The notes: generated by a model not told the origin, from the letters alone. 17,346 nucleotides of DNA from Phascolarctobacterium_A sp902463975 (GCF_902463975.1 NZ_CABQHJ010000040.1:1-17346); one strand, 5' to 3'. Shown: positions 6,678 to 14,045, numbered from the stretch's first letter. Program-made: numbers and translations.

Positions 6678-7934
6678 CTATTTCATAAAGCCATGATAAT
6701 GACGCATCAGAACCATGGACTCTATCTGCTTCATAGTTTGTAATGCAACACCAACAACGATCAACAAAGCGGTACCGCCGAAGTACACACCTTCAATGCG
6801 GGTTACCCATCCGATAACATGAGGCATCAGCGCAATTAATGAGAGGAAAATCGCACCGGCCAAAGTTATTCTGGACATTACCTTGTCAAGATATTCTGTA
6901 GTAGGATTACCGGGTCTTAAACCAGGAATAAAGCCACCGTTCTTTTTGATATTATCGGAAAGATCTCCGATGTTCAGGCTTACTGCTGTATAGAAGTAAG
7001 TGAAGAACAAAATCATCAGAACATATAATGTGGTCTGCAGCGGGCTGCCCCACTGAAAGAGCTTACCCATTGCTTTAACCCAGGGAACATCAACGAACTG
7101 AGCAATTGTTACCGGGAACATCAACACCGAAGAAGCGAAGATGATCGGAATAACGCCTGCCTGGTTGACCTTCAGAGGGATATAGCTTGTATGACCGCCA
7201 TAAGCCTTTTTTCCTACTACACGCTTAGCATACTGAACGGGGATTTTGCGAATACCCTCAGAAATGATAATTACGAAAACTACCATCGCCAGGGCTATAG
7301 CCGCGAACAAAATAACATTCAATAAGCTTACCGTGCCAGCCTGCAGATATTGGAAAATTACCTTAAGTCCATCCGGCAGTCTGGATACGATACCGGCAAA
7401 GATTATCAGGGAAATACCATTGCCGACACCGCGAGCTGTAATCTGCTCGCCTATCCACATAAGGAAAACGGTTCCTGCAGTAAGTGTGAGAGCAATAAGC
7501 AGGATTGAGAAAATCCCGGGGTTATTAATCGCCATCTTCAGGCCGTAGGCCATACCGCAGGCTTGGATAAACGCCAAAGCCACCGTCAGCATACGTGTAA
7601 GCTTTGTCGTTTTCTTGAAGCCTTCCTCACCTTCCTTGGACCATTGTTCCAAGGTCGGTACAACTACCTTCAATAACTGTAAAATAATTGAAGCATTGAT
7701 ATATGGGGTAATACTCATAGCAAAAATGGAGAATTTGCTCAAGGCGCCGCCACTGAACATATCAAGCAGTCCGAAGAGATTACCGCTGCGGAAAAGCTGT
7801 TCAATGACAGAAGCGTTTACGCCAGGAACAGGTATATGTGTTCCAGCCCTGAATACGATGAACATGGCGAGAGTAAATAAAACTTTTTGCCTGAGTTCTG
7901 TTATTCTAAATATGTTTGCAAGGGCTGCTAACAC
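6678..7934 (-). CDS. secY: Protein translocase subunit SecY
   Basis: 418 residues with ten predicted membrane segments (roughly 18-38, 68-90, 113-133, 143-162, 173-186, 208-226, 260-280, 302-320, 356-376, 383-400). It forms the protein-conducting channel with SecE and SecG and works with SecA. The conserved cytosolic loop I-P-G-L-R-P-G-N-P-T is at 336-345. The start is GTG (7932-7934), one base after the rplO stop. The ribosome binding site GAGGTGATC (7947-7939) lies inside the last codons of rplO, which suggests tight translational coupling. Confidence 0.98.
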   Translation of the reverse strand: MLAALANIFRITELRQKVLFTLAMFIVFRAGTHIPVPGVNASVIEQLFRSGNLFGLLDMFSGGALSKFSIFAMSITPYINASIILQLLKVVVPTLEQWSKEGEEGFKKTTKLTRMLTVALAFIQACGMAYGLKMAINNPGIFSILLIALTLTAGTVFLMWIGEQITARGVGNGISLIIFAGIVSRLPDGLKVIFQYLQAGTVSLLNVILFAAIALAMVVFVIIISEGIRKIPVQYAKRVVGKKAYGGHTSYIPLKVNQAGVIPIIFASSVLMFPVTIAQFVDVPWVKAMGKLFQWGSPLQTTLYVLMILFFTYFYTAVSLNIGDLSDNIKKNGGFIPGLRPGNPTTEYLDKVMSRITLAGAIFLSLIALMPHVIGWVTRIEGVYFGGTALLIVVGVALQTMKQIESMVLMRHYHGFMK

Positions 7935-7935
7935 T

Positions 7936-8376
7936 TTAGATCACCTCAATCTTACCGCCAGCTGCAACGATTTTCTCTTCAGCGGATTTGCTGAAGCCCA
8001 TAGCTTGTACAGTAAGCTTTTTGGTTAATTCGCCATTGCCAAGAATACGGATGCCGTCGCGAATGTTCTTAACAACACCTTCTTCAATAAGCATTACGGG
8101 TTCAACAACGGTGCCGTCCTCAAAGCGATTGAGTACGGAAACGTTGATTTCAACATAATCTTTACCAAATTTATTGTAGAAACCGCGTTTAGGAAGACGC
8201 AGGTACAGAGGTCTTTGACCACCTTCAAATCCAGGGCGCTTAACACCGCCGGAACGGGATTTCTGACCTTTCTGGCCTTTGCCGGAAGTCTTGCCCAAGC
8301 CACTGCCCAGGCCACGACCTACGCGAACTGCTACACGTTTAGATCCCGGAGCGGGAGACAATTCATGTAAATTCAT
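7936..8376 (-). CDS. rplO: 50S ribosomal protein L15
   Basis: 146 residues, the usual length. It begins M-N-L-H-E-L-S-P-A-P-G-S and has the family's long Gly/Lys/Arg-rich N-terminal extension (about 18-45), which runs into 23S rRNA, followed by a compact C-terminal domain with G-G-K-I-E-V-I at the end. It is a late-assembly protein near the central protuberance. The ATG has AAGGAGGTG about ten bases upstream. Its final codons encode the binding site for secY. Confidence 0.97.
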   Translation of the reverse strand: MNLHELSPAPGSKRVAVRVGRGLGSGLGKTSGKGQKGQKSRSGGVKRPGFEGGQRPLYLRLPKRGFYNKFGKDYVEINVSVLNRFEDGTVVEPVMLIEEGVVKNIRDGIRILGNGELTKKLTVQAMGFSKSAEEKIVAAGGKIEVI

Positions 8377-8396
8377 CTTCAGTACACCTCCTTGTC

Positions 8397-8576
8397 TTAC
8401 GCTTCTTCAACCTTCACGAGATGTTCAACCTTGTGAACCATGCCGCGAATAGTCGGAGTATCTTCTTTAACAACGCTAGTATTGATTTTACCTAAGCCCA
8501 GAGCTTTAACGGTTGCACGCTGATCTTTGGGGTAACCGATCAGGCTGCGGGTCAGGGTGATTTTAATTTGTGCCAT
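8397..8576 (-). CDS. rpmD: 50S ribosomal protein L30
   Basis: A 59-codon gene read directly from the minus strand, starting M-A-Q-I-K-I-T-L-T-R-S-L-I-G and containing K-A-L-G-L-G-K-I-N near residue 25 and T-P-T-I-R-G-M-V at 40-47, the two conserved blocks of bacterial L30. The ATG at 8574-8576 has AGGAGG at 8585-8590, whose last base overlaps the rpsE stop codon. It sits between rpsE and rplO as expected. L30 is absent in some bacterial lineages, so its presence here is informative. Confidence 0.97.
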   Translation of the reverse strand: MAQIKITLTRSLIGYPKDQRATVKALGLGKINTSVVKEDTPTIRGMVHKVEHLVKVEEA

Positions 8577-8589
8577 GACAAAGTCCTCC

Positions 8590-9090
8590 TTAGCCCAACA
8601 ATTCTTCTACGGTTTTACCACGCAGAGCTGCAACAGCTTCAGCACTCTTCAAGGATTTCAGACCTTCAATGGTTGCACGAACCATGTTGTTCGGGTTGGA
8701 AGAGCCTTGAGATTTAGTAAGAATATCACGAACGCCAGCCAGTTCCAGTACGGCACGTACAGGGCCGCCAGCGATAACGCCGGTACCTTCTGCAGCCGGT
8801 TTCAGGAATACGCGGCCTGCGCCGAATACACCGATGTTTTCATGAGGAATGGTAGTACCAACCAGCGGTACAGTAACCAGGTTTTTCTTAGCGTCTTCAA
8901 CGCCTTTACGAATAGCTTCAGGAACCTCTGCAGCTTTACCCAGGCCCATGCCTACATGACCATTTTCATCACCTACAACAACAAGTGCAGCGAAGGAGAA
9001 ACGACGTCCGCCTTTAACAACCTTAGCAACACGGTTGATGAAAACGACTTTTTCTTGTAATTCGTTTTCTTTATTTTCGAAGTTCGCCAC
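8590..9090 (-). CDS. rpsE: 30S ribosomal protein S5
   Basis: 166 residues, the normal length. The N-terminal double-stranded-RNA-binding fold (about 12-78) contains V-K-G-G-R-R-F-S-F at 25-33, the loop where spectinomycin-resistance changes occur in other bacteria; the loop looks wild-type by eye. The C-terminal fold follows (about 85-160). S5 is involved in decoding accuracy and mRNA entry. The start is GTG (9088-9090) with AGGAGG at 9098-9103 and seven bases of spacing. It lies 17 bases after rplR. Confidence 0.97.
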   Translation of the reverse strand: MANFENKENELQEKVVFINRVAKVVKGGRRFSFAALVVVGDENGHVGMGLGKAAEVPEAIRKGVEDAKKNLVTVPLVGTTIPHENIGVFGAGRVFLKPAAEGTGVIAGGPVRAVLELAGVRDILTKSQGSSNPNNMVRATIEGLKSLKSAEAVAALRGKTVEELLG

Positions 9091-9107
9091 TTTATTTCCT
9101 CCTTCTC

Positions 9108-9470
9108 TTAGAATACCAGGCCAGCTTCGCGAGCAGCTTCAGCCAGGGCAGCTACACGGCCGTGGTACAGATAGCCACCACGATCGAATACAACTTCTTT
9201 TACACCCTTAGCCAGCGCTTTTTCAGCGATTGCTTTGCCTACAGCTTTAGCAGCCTCAATGTTGCCGCCGTAGTTTTCTTTCAGATCTTTTTCAACGGTG
9301 CTGGCAGCAGCGATAGTTTCGCCGGTCTCATCGTTAATAACCTGTGCATAAATGTTGGACAGGGAACGGTATACGTTCAGACGAGGTTTTTCAGCAGTAC
9401 CGATAATATATCTACGAGAACGGAGATGACGTTTTTGACGTTTCTCGTTTTTATCAACTCTGTTAAGCAA
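9108..9470 (-). CDS. rplR: 50S ribosomal protein L18, proposed TTG start
   Basis: 120 residues when started at the TTG at 9468-9470, giving M-L-N-R-V-D-K-N-E-K-R-Q-K-R-H. The basic N-terminus and the core R-P-R-L-N-V-Y-R-S-type segment (here K-P-R-L-N-V-Y-R-S), I-Y-A-Q-V-I-N-D and the C-terminal D-R-G-G-Y-L-Y-H-G-R are typical of this 5S-rRNA-binding protein. A GTG three codons upstream (9477-9479) would add M-K-L, but the Shine-Dalgarno-like AAGGGAG overlaps that GTG and leaves no spacing. The TTG has eight bases. No in-frame ATG exists nearby. Confidence 0.95.
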   Translation of the reverse strand: MLNRVDKNEKRQKRHLRSRRYIIGTAEKPRLNVYRSLSNIYAQVINDETGETIAAASTVEKDLKENYGGNIEAAKAVGKAIAEKALAKGVKEVVFDRGGYLYHGRVAALAEAAREAGLVF

Positions 9471-9495
9471 GAGTTTCACTCCCTTCTTTTAGAAA

Positions 9496-10044
9496 TTATT
9501 TCTTGCCTTTAGCGCCGGCTTTACCAATCTTACGACGAACATGTTCGCCTTCGTAACGGATACCTTTACCTTTGTAAGGTTCAGGCGGACGCAAAGTACG
9601 GATATCTGCAGCAACTGCACCTACAACTTCTTTATCAGCACCGCTAACAACGATTTTGTTCGGAGCGGGAACTTCAAAAGTAATACCTGCAGGCGGCTCT
9701 TTTACAACCGGGTGAGAGAAACCCAGAGTGAAGTTAATGTTTTGGCCTTGCTTAGCAGCACGGTAACCAACACCATTAATTTCCAGAGTTTTGCTGAAGC
9801 CTTGGGTTACACCGATGATCATGTTGTTGATCAGAGTGCGGGACAGACCATGCAGAGAACGGTTTTCTTTTTCATCGTCCGGACGTTCAACGGTGATTAC
9901 ACCATTGTCCATGGTCAGCTTCATGTTTTTATTGATTTGGCGAGCTAATTCGCCTTTAGGACCTTTAACGGTCACGTGATTATCTTCAATAGTAACTGTT
10001 ACACCAGCGGGAACAGTAATTGGCATCTTACCAATTCTAGACAC
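9496..10044 (-). CDS. rplF: 50S ribosomal protein L6
   Basis: 182 residues, close to the usual 177-180. It begins M-S-R-I-G-K-M-P-I, has the two tandem L6 repeats (about 10-82 and 90-165), and ends with the signature P-E-P-Y-K-G-K-G-I-R-Y at about 152-162 and a basic tail. L6 binds near the sarcin-ricin loop and is required late in 50S assembly. The start is GTG (10042-10044), nine bases after AGGAGG (10054-10059). It lies between rpsH and rplR. Confidence 0.97.
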   Translation of the reverse strand: MSRIGKMPITVPAGVTVTIEDNHVTVKGPKGELARQINKNMKLTMDNGVITVERPDDEKENRSLHGLSRTLINNMIIGVTQGFSKTLEINGVGYRAAKQGQNINFTLGFSHPVVKEPPAGITFEVPAPNKIVVSGADKEVVGAVAADIRTLRPPEPYKGKGIRYEGEHVRRKIGKAGAKGKK

Positions 10045-10071
10045 GTACGAGCACCTCCTATCTTTTTAGTA

Positions 10072-10470
10072 TTACCATACGTATGCAAGAACTTCGCCGC
10101 CCAAGCCTGCTTTACGAGCAGCTTTGTCGGTCATCAAGCCTTGGGAAGTAGAAATTAATGCAATACCCAGACCTCCGAGGACTCTAGGCAGTTGGTCTTT
10201 TTGAGAATAAACTCTCAGACCAGGTTTGGAAATACGTTTAATACCGGAGATAACCTTCTCTTTATTAGCACCGTATTTCAGGCTGACGCGGATAACATTT
10301 TGTTTGCTGTCAGCAATAACTTCGAAATCTTTAATGAAACCTTCGGCTTTCAGGATTTCAGCAATAGCCAGCTTAATCTTGCTGCCGGGGATCTCAACTT
10401 TATCATGATGAACTGAATTTGCGTTACGAATACGGGTAAGCATATCAGCAATCGGGTCAGTCATTACCAT
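10072..10470 (-). CDS. rpsH: 30S ribosomal protein S8
   Basis: 132 residues, full length. It starts M-V-M-T-D-P-I-A-D-M-L-T-R-I-R-N-A and ends with the conserved S-T-S-Q-G-L-M-T-D and G-G-E-V-L-A-Y-V-W. S8 binds the central domain of 16S rRNA and in E. coli represses the spc operon through the rplE region. Two ATGs are possible (10468-10470 and 10462-10464); the first is ten bases from AGGAGG (10481-10486) and is preferred over the second at sixteen. Confidence 0.97.
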   Translation of the reverse strand: MVMTDPIADMLTRIRNANSVHHDKVEIPGSKIKLAIAEILKAEGFIKDFEVIADSKQNVIRVSLKYGANKEKVISGIKRISKPGLRVYSQKDQLPRVLGGLGIALISTSQGLMTDKAARKAGLGGEVLAYVW

Positions 10471-10501
10471 ACTTAAATACCCTCCTTCCTTGTTGTCTGT
10501 C

Positions 10502-10687
10502 TTACCAGCTTGCTTTGGTTACGCCCGGAATAGCTCCTTTATAAGCATATTCACGGAAGCAGATACGGCAGAGGCCAAATTTACGCATATAGCCATGAGG
10601 TCTGCCGCAAACTTTGCAGCGGTTATAATGACGAACTTCGAATTTCGGTTCGCCTTTCCATTTTTCGATCAGGGCTTTTTTAGCCAA
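10502..10687 (-). CDS. rpsN: 30S ribosomal protein S14, type Z (zinc form), TTG start
   Basis: 61 residues, the short zinc-binding form. C24-x2-C27 and C40-x2-C43 form the zinc site, and the protein ends A-Y-K-G-A-I-P-G-V-T-K-A-S-W. S14 is in the head of the 30S subunit. The first codon is TTG (10685-10687), with AGGAGG at 10695-10700 and seven bases of spacing; it reads T-T-G G-C-T A-A-A, matching the usual M-A-K opening, and no ATG is available. The zinc-free long form sometimes found as a backup paralogue is not in this window. Confidence 0.97.
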   Translation of the reverse strand: MAKKALIEKWKGEPKFEVRHYNRCKVCGRPHGYMRKFGLCRICFREYAYKGAIPGVTKASW

Positions 10688-10703
10688 TGTGTTCCCTCCT
10701 CAC

Positions 10704-11249
10704 TTATGCGCCGAACGGCATTCCGAGGAGTTTGAGCAGCTCTCTAGCTTCCTCGTCTGTCTTAGCGGTAGTCACAATGATGATATCCATGCCACGAACT
10801 TTATCGATCTTATCATATTCGATTTCCGGGAAAATCAATTGTTCTTTCAGACCCAGTGCGTAGTTGCCACGGCCGTCAAATGCGGAAGCATTTACGCCAC
10901 GGAAGTCACGTACGCGCGGAAGAGCGAGATTCATCAGTTTATCAAGGAAATAGTACATACGGTCGCCACGCAGGGTTACTTTAGCACCCAGAGGCATGCC
11001 TTGACGTACTTTGAAAGCTGCGATGGATTTCTTAGCTTTGGTGATAACAGGTTTTTGACCTGCGATCTGAGTCATATCAGCAACTGCGCTTTCCAGAGCT
11101 TTGCTGTTGCCTACAGCCTCGCCAACACCCATGTTGATTACAACTTTCTCAATTTTAGGGATTTCCATTACGTTTTTATATTGGAATTTGTCATGCATAG
11201 CCTTAGCTACTTCAGACAAATATTTTTCTTGCAATCTGGTCTTTGCCAT
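10704..11249 (-). CDS. rplE: 50S ribosomal protein L5
   Basis: 181 residues, near the typical 179-180. It starts M-A-K-T-R-L-Q-E-K-Y and has I-P-K-I-E-K-V-V-I-N-M-G-V-G-E at about 30-44, G-D-R-M-Y-Y-F-L-D-K-L near the middle, and the C-terminal M-D-I-I-I-V-T-T-A-K-T-D-E-E-A. L5 binds 5S rRNA with L18 and contacts P-site tRNA. The ATG follows an AGGAGG-type site. It opens the classical spc order after rplX, with a 27-base gap. Confidence 0.97.
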   Translation of the reverse strand: MAKTRLQEKYLSEVAKAMHDKFQYKNVMEIPKIEKVVINMGVGEAVGNSKALESAVADMTQIAGQKPVITKAKKSIAAFKVRQGMPLGAKVTLRGDRMYYFLDKLMNLALPRVRDFRGVNASAFDGRGNYALGLKEQLIFPEIEYDKIDKVRGMDIIIVTTAKTDEEARELLKLLGMPFGA

Positions 11250-11276
11250 TCAGTTATTTCCTCCTTTCCCGGAAAA

Positions 11277-11606
11277 TTATTTATCGATTACTTCACCGCA
11301 TTTTTTGCAGGTTCTTACGAAAGCACCGGCAACTTCGGTCTTTTTAATACGGGTAGCTTGTTTGCAAACCGGGCATACCAGCATTACTTTGGAAGAAGCG
11401 AGCGGAGCTTCTTTAGTAATGATGCCGCCTTGAGGATTTGCCTGAGACGGTTTGGTATGACGTTTTACTTTATTCACGCCTTCAACAACCACTTTGGCTT
11501 TCTTAGGCAGAGCTTCAACGATCTTACCTTGCTTGCCTTTATCCTTGCCGGACAGTACAAGAACGGTATCGCCTTTTTTAACATGCAGCTTTACAGCATT
11601 TGCCAT
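11277..11606 (-). CDS. rplX: 50S ribosomal protein L24 with zinc-ribbon-like C-terminus
   Basis: 109 residues. A KOW motif at about 9-36 (K-K-G-D-T-V-L-V-L-S-G-K-D-K-G-K-Q-G) is followed by K-R-H-T-K-P-S-Q-A-N-P-Q-G-G at 48-61. The C-terminal part has two CxxC pairs, C78-x2-C81 and C100-x2-C103, expected to bind zinc. Some bacterial L24 proteins have this ribbon and others, such as that of Bacillus subtilis, do not. L24 starts 50S assembly by binding the 5' end of 23S rRNA. The ATG is preceded by AAGGAGGTG. Confidence 0.96.
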   Translation of the reverse strand: MANAVKLHVKKGDTVLVLSGKDKGKQGKIVEALPKKAKVVVEGVNKVKRHTKPSQANPQGGIITKEAPLASSKVMLVCPVCKQATRIKKTEVAGAFVRTCKKCGEVIDK

Positions 11607-11643
11607 GTCAAGAACACCTCCTTACAGTGCGTTATCTAATTTC

Positions 11644-12012
11644 TTACAGCACTTCCGGTGCCAGAGAAATGATTTTCATGAAGTCTTTTTCGCGAAGTTC
11701 GCGGGCAACAGGCCCAAAAATACGAGTGCCGCGCGGGCTCTTGTCGTCTTTGATTACAACTGCTGCGTTCTCATCGAAACGGATGTAGGAACCGTCTGCA
11801 CGGCGAACACCTTTAACGGAACGAACAACAACTGCTTTAACTACGTCGCCTTTTTTTACAACGCCACCGGGTGATGCATCTTTAACAGCACATACGATAA
11901 CGTCACCGATATTAGCATATTTACGGTAAGAACCGCCTAATACACGGATACACATAACCTTCTTAGCGCCAGTGTTGTCACCAACATTAAGGATAGTTTG
12001 TTGTTGTATCAT
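11644..12012 (-). CDS. rplN: 50S ribosomal protein L14
   Basis: 122 residues, exactly the family length. It begins M-I-Q-Q-Q-T-I-L-N-V-G-D-N-T-G-A-K and ends with R-G-T-R-I-F-G-P-V-A-R-E-L-R and L-A-P-E-V-L. L14 forms an intersubunit bridge and is the docking site for the silencing factor RsfS in other bacteria. Its G-rich binding site (12019-12025) directly follows a 6-bp hairpin (12026-12048) in the 38-base gap after rpsQ. Confidence 0.97.
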   Translation of the reverse strand: MIQQQTILNVGDNTGAKKVMCIRVLGGSYRKYANIGDVIVCAVKDASPGGVVKKGDVVKAVVVRSVKGVRRADGSYIRFDENAAVVIKDDKSPRGTRIFGPVARELREKDFMKIISLAPEVL

Positions 12013-12025
12013 GGATTTCCCTCCC

Positions 12026-12048
12026 TTGCCGGACTAACTCTTCGGCAA
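12026..12048 (-). promoter_or_regulatory. Hairpin in front of the rplN ribosome binding site
   Basis: A perfect 6-bp GC-containing stem (12026-12031 with 12043-12048) and an 11-base loop. Its 3' arm on the minus strand abuts the GGGAGGG binding site of rplN. The 5' arm starts two bases after the rpsQ stop codon. No T-run follows. A role in translation initiation is inferred from position only. Confidence 0.35.
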
Positions 12049-12050
12049 AA

Positions 12051-12311
12051 TTATTTAGCACGCTCTAAGATTTCAATAACGCGCCAGCATTTATCTTTAG
12101 ACAGCGGACGAGTTTGCATAATTTCAACTACGTCGCCAACATGTGCTTCGTTATTTTCATCATGAGCTTTAAATTTAATAGTATGTTGTACGCCTTTTTT
12201 GTACAGCGGATGCTGAACGAAACGTTCTACTGCAACTACGACAGTTTTCTGCATTTTATCGCTGACAACTTTACCAATACGGGTAACACGTGCGTTTCTT
12301 TCTTCGGTCAC
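12051..12311 (-). CDS. rpsQ: 30S ribosomal protein S17, GTG start
   Basis: 86 residues when started at the GTG at 12309-12311, giving M-T-E-E-R-N-A-R-V-T-R-I-G-K-V-V. This is the usual S17 length. AGGAGG (12320-12325) lies eight bases upstream. A longer frame from a TTG at 12336-12338 would place that site inside the coding sequence, so it is rejected. Family features are the OB-fold core K-T-V-V-V-A-V and the C-terminal R-P-L-S-K-D-K-C-W-R-V. S17 is an early 16S rRNA binder. Confidence 0.95.
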   Translation of the reverse strand: MTEERNARVTRIGKVVSDKMQKTVVVAVERFVQHPLYKKGVQHTIKFKAHDENNEAHVGDVVEIMQTRPLSKDKCWRVIEILERAK

Positions 12312-12312
12312 G

Positions 12313-12344
12313 ACTGTTTCCTCCTTGTTATACTTCAAAACAGT
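12313..12344 (-). promoter_or_regulatory. Stem-loop presenting the rpsQ ribosome binding site
   Basis: Bases 12313-12319 and 12338-12344 form a perfect 7-bp stem on the transcript. The 18-base loop contains the AGGAGG site of rpsQ (12320-12325). The stem uses the last base of the rpmC stop codon and ends one base before the GTG start. It may expose or gate the site; function is inferred. Confidence 0.35.
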
Positions 12345-12538
12345 TAAGCCTTGAGCTCACGTTCACGCTGGATTGTTTTGATACGGGCAATGGATTTCTT
12401 AACGTCACGAATTTTCATCGGATTTTCACATTGACCGGTTGCCATTTGAAAACGCAGATTGAAGAGTTCCTCTTTCAAATCTGCCAACTTGGTGTCTAAC
12501 TCAGCAGCAGACAATTCACGAATTTCTGTTGTTTTCAT
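12344..12538 (-). CDS. rpmC: 50S ribosomal protein L29
   Basis: 64 residues, the usual length, predicted as a helical hairpin: M-K-T-T-E-I-R-E-L-S at the start, L-K-E-E-L-F-N-L-R-F-Q near residue 21, and a C-terminal helix rich in Arg and Lys. L29 sits at the peptide tunnel exit beside L23, where trigger factor and the signal recognition particle dock. Its ATG shares one base with the rplP stop codon (TAATG), a layout that favours reinitiation by the same ribosome. Confidence 0.97.
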   Translation of the reverse strand: MKTTEIRELSAAELDTKLADLKEELFNLRFQMATGQCENPMKIRDVKKSIARIKTIQRERELKA

Positions 12539-12990
12539 TAAGCTTCACCACCCTTTTCTTGTGCGGCAGCTTCAGCTTCCTGTTGAGCGCGAGTTACAAA
12601 TTTGCATTTGATAGGCAATTTGTGGCTAGCAAGACGCATTGCTTCTTTAGCAACTTCTTCGCTAACACCGTTCATTTCGAACAGAACGCGACCAGGTTTA
12701 ACTACTGCTACCCAGTACTCCGGAGAACCTTTACCAGAACCCATACGAGTTTCAGCAGGTTTTGCAGTAATCGGTTTATCCGGGAAAATTTGAATCCAAA
12801 CTTGACCGCCACGTTTGATATAACGTGTCATTGCGATACGGGCTGCCTCAATCTGGCGGTTGGTAATCCAAGCGGGCTCCAATGCTACCAGACCGAAATC
12901 GCCATGAGCGATTCTATTACCGCGCATAGCACGGCCAGTCATACGACCTCTATGTTGTTTACGATGTTTAACTCTCTTCGGTAATAACAT
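12538..12990 (-). CDS. rplP: 50S ribosomal protein L16
   Basis: 150 residues, slightly longer than the common 136-145 because of an Ala/Glu-rich tail from about residue 134. The start M-L-L-P-K-R-V-K-H-R-K-Q-H-R-G-R and the block P-A-E-T-R-M-G-S-G-K-G near residue 78 identify the family. L16 organises the A-site tRNA region and is incorporated late. Its AGGAGG (13002-13007) lies inside the end of rpsC, and the gap to rpsC is only six bases. The tail may simply be lineage variation. Confidence 0.97.
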   Translation of the reverse strand: MLLPKRVKHRKQHRGRMTGRAMRGNRIAHGDFGLVALEPAWITNRQIEAARIAMTRYIKRGGQVWIQIFPDKPITAKPAETRMGSGKGSPEYWVAVVKPGRVLFEMNGVSEEVAKEAMRLASHKLPIKCKFVTRAQQEAEAAAQEKGGEA

Positions 12991-12996
12991 GTCTGA

Positions 12997-13665
12997 TTAT
13001 GCCTCCTTTGCCGGAGCAACTTTAGCTGCTTCTTTGCTTTCAGGAAGAACTTCACCTTTGTAAATCCATACCTTAATGCCGATACGGCCATAAGTGGTAT
13101 GTGCTTCTGCAGTGCCATAATCGATGTCAGCACGCAGGGTGTGCAGAGGAATGCTGCCTTCACGATAGGATTCGCTGCGTGCAATTTCAGCACCGCCAAG
13201 ACGACCGCCGCAGGTAATTTTGATACCTTTAGCACCCATACGCATGGTACGGCCAACGCATTGTTTCATAGCACGACGGAAAGCGATACGGCGTTCCAGC
13301 TGTGCTGCAATGTTCTCTGCAACCAAGGTTGCGTCCATATCCGGGGTTTTAACTTCTACGATGTTGATTTCGATAGCGCTCTCAGTCATTTTCTTCAGGT
13401 CGGATTTCAGCAGTTCGATGTTGCTGCCTTGACGACCGATTACCATACCAGGTTTTGCAGTATGGATGGAAATGCGGGCTTTATTAGATGCGCGTTCGAT
13501 TTCTACTTTAGAGATACCGGACAGGAACAGTTTTTCTTTGATGAACTCACGGATTTTAATGTCTTCTAACAAGAATTTCTCATAGTCTTTGCCAGCGTAC
13601 CATTTGGAATCCCAGCCTTTGATAACGCCAACACGGAGACCATGCGGATTAACTTTTTGACCCAC
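12997..13665 (-). CDS. rpsC: 30S ribosomal protein S3
   Basis: 222 residues. It begins M-G-Q-K-V-N-P-H-G-L-R and contains a KH RNA-binding domain with G-M-V-I-G-R-Q-G at 73-80, followed by the C-terminal domain and a basic/Ala-rich tail. S3 lines the mRNA entry channel and contributes to its helicase activity. The start is GTG (13663-13665), nine bases from AGGAGG (13675-13680); no in-frame ATG competes. It is in the usual place between rplV and rplP. Confidence 0.97.
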   Translation of the reverse strand: MGQKVNPHGLRVGVIKGWDSKWYAGKDYEKFLLEDIKIREFIKEKLFLSGISKVEIERASNKARISIHTAKPGMVIGRQGSNIELLKSDLKKMTESAIEINIVEVKTPDMDATLVAENIAAQLERRIAFRRAMKQCVGRTMRMGAKGIKITCGGRLGGAEIARSESYREGSIPLHTLRADIDYGTAEAHTTYGRIGIKVWIYKGEVLPESKEAAKVAPAKEA

Positions 13666-13692
13666 TATCTTTTCCCTCCTTCTGACGGGATA

Positions 13693-14025
13693 TTATTTTT
13701 CTTTAACTGCTACAGTTACGTGGCTAGAACGTTTCAGAATTTTGAAAGCCTGTCCACGGGAACGAGGATGAATACGTTTCATGGTCGGACCTTGATCTAC
13801 TGCACAGTAGGATACGATCAGGTTATCCACGTTCATGTCAAAATTGTGCTCTGCGTTTGCTACTGCACTGCGCAGAACTTTCTCGATTACCTCAGAACCA
13901 ACCTTCGGGGTATATTTGAGGATCGCGAATGCTTCACCAACGGATTTGCCGCGGATGAGATTGATTACGATGCGCAGTTTGCGCGGCGCAATACGGATAT
14001 ATTTTGCAATTGCCTTTGCTTCCAT
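13693..14025 (-). CDS. rplV: 50S ribosomal protein L22
   Basis: 110 residues, the standard length. It starts M-E-A-K-A-I-A-K-Y-I-R-I-A-P-R-K and has the long beta-hairpin region around residues 80-98 (G-P-T-M-K-R-I-H-P-R-S-R-G) that lines the narrow part of the peptide tunnel. Macrolide-resistance changes map to that hairpin in other species; no insertion or deletion is evident here. The ATG is preceded by the G-rich AAAGGGGGA. It follows rpsS by 20 bases. Confidence 0.97.
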   Translation of the reverse strand: MEAKAIAKYIRIAPRKLRIVINLIRGKSVGEAFAILKYTPKVGSEVIEKVLRSAVANAEHNFDMNVDNLIVSYCAVDQGPTMKRIHPRSRGQAFKILKRSSHVTVAVKEK

Positions 14026-14045
14026 TGTTTGGTCCCCCTTTCCCC

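Noticed and set aside
10689..11639. Long plus-strand open frame (316 codons) opposite rplE and rplX.
   Set aside because: It lies antisense to two clear ribosomal-protein genes, has no family features, and its composition mirrors the codon structure of the opposite strand.
12312..12338. Extended rpsQ frame starting at TTG 12336-12338.
   Set aside because: It would encode the ribosome binding site AGGAGG as amino acids and add nine residues absent from the normal 84-87 residue S17.
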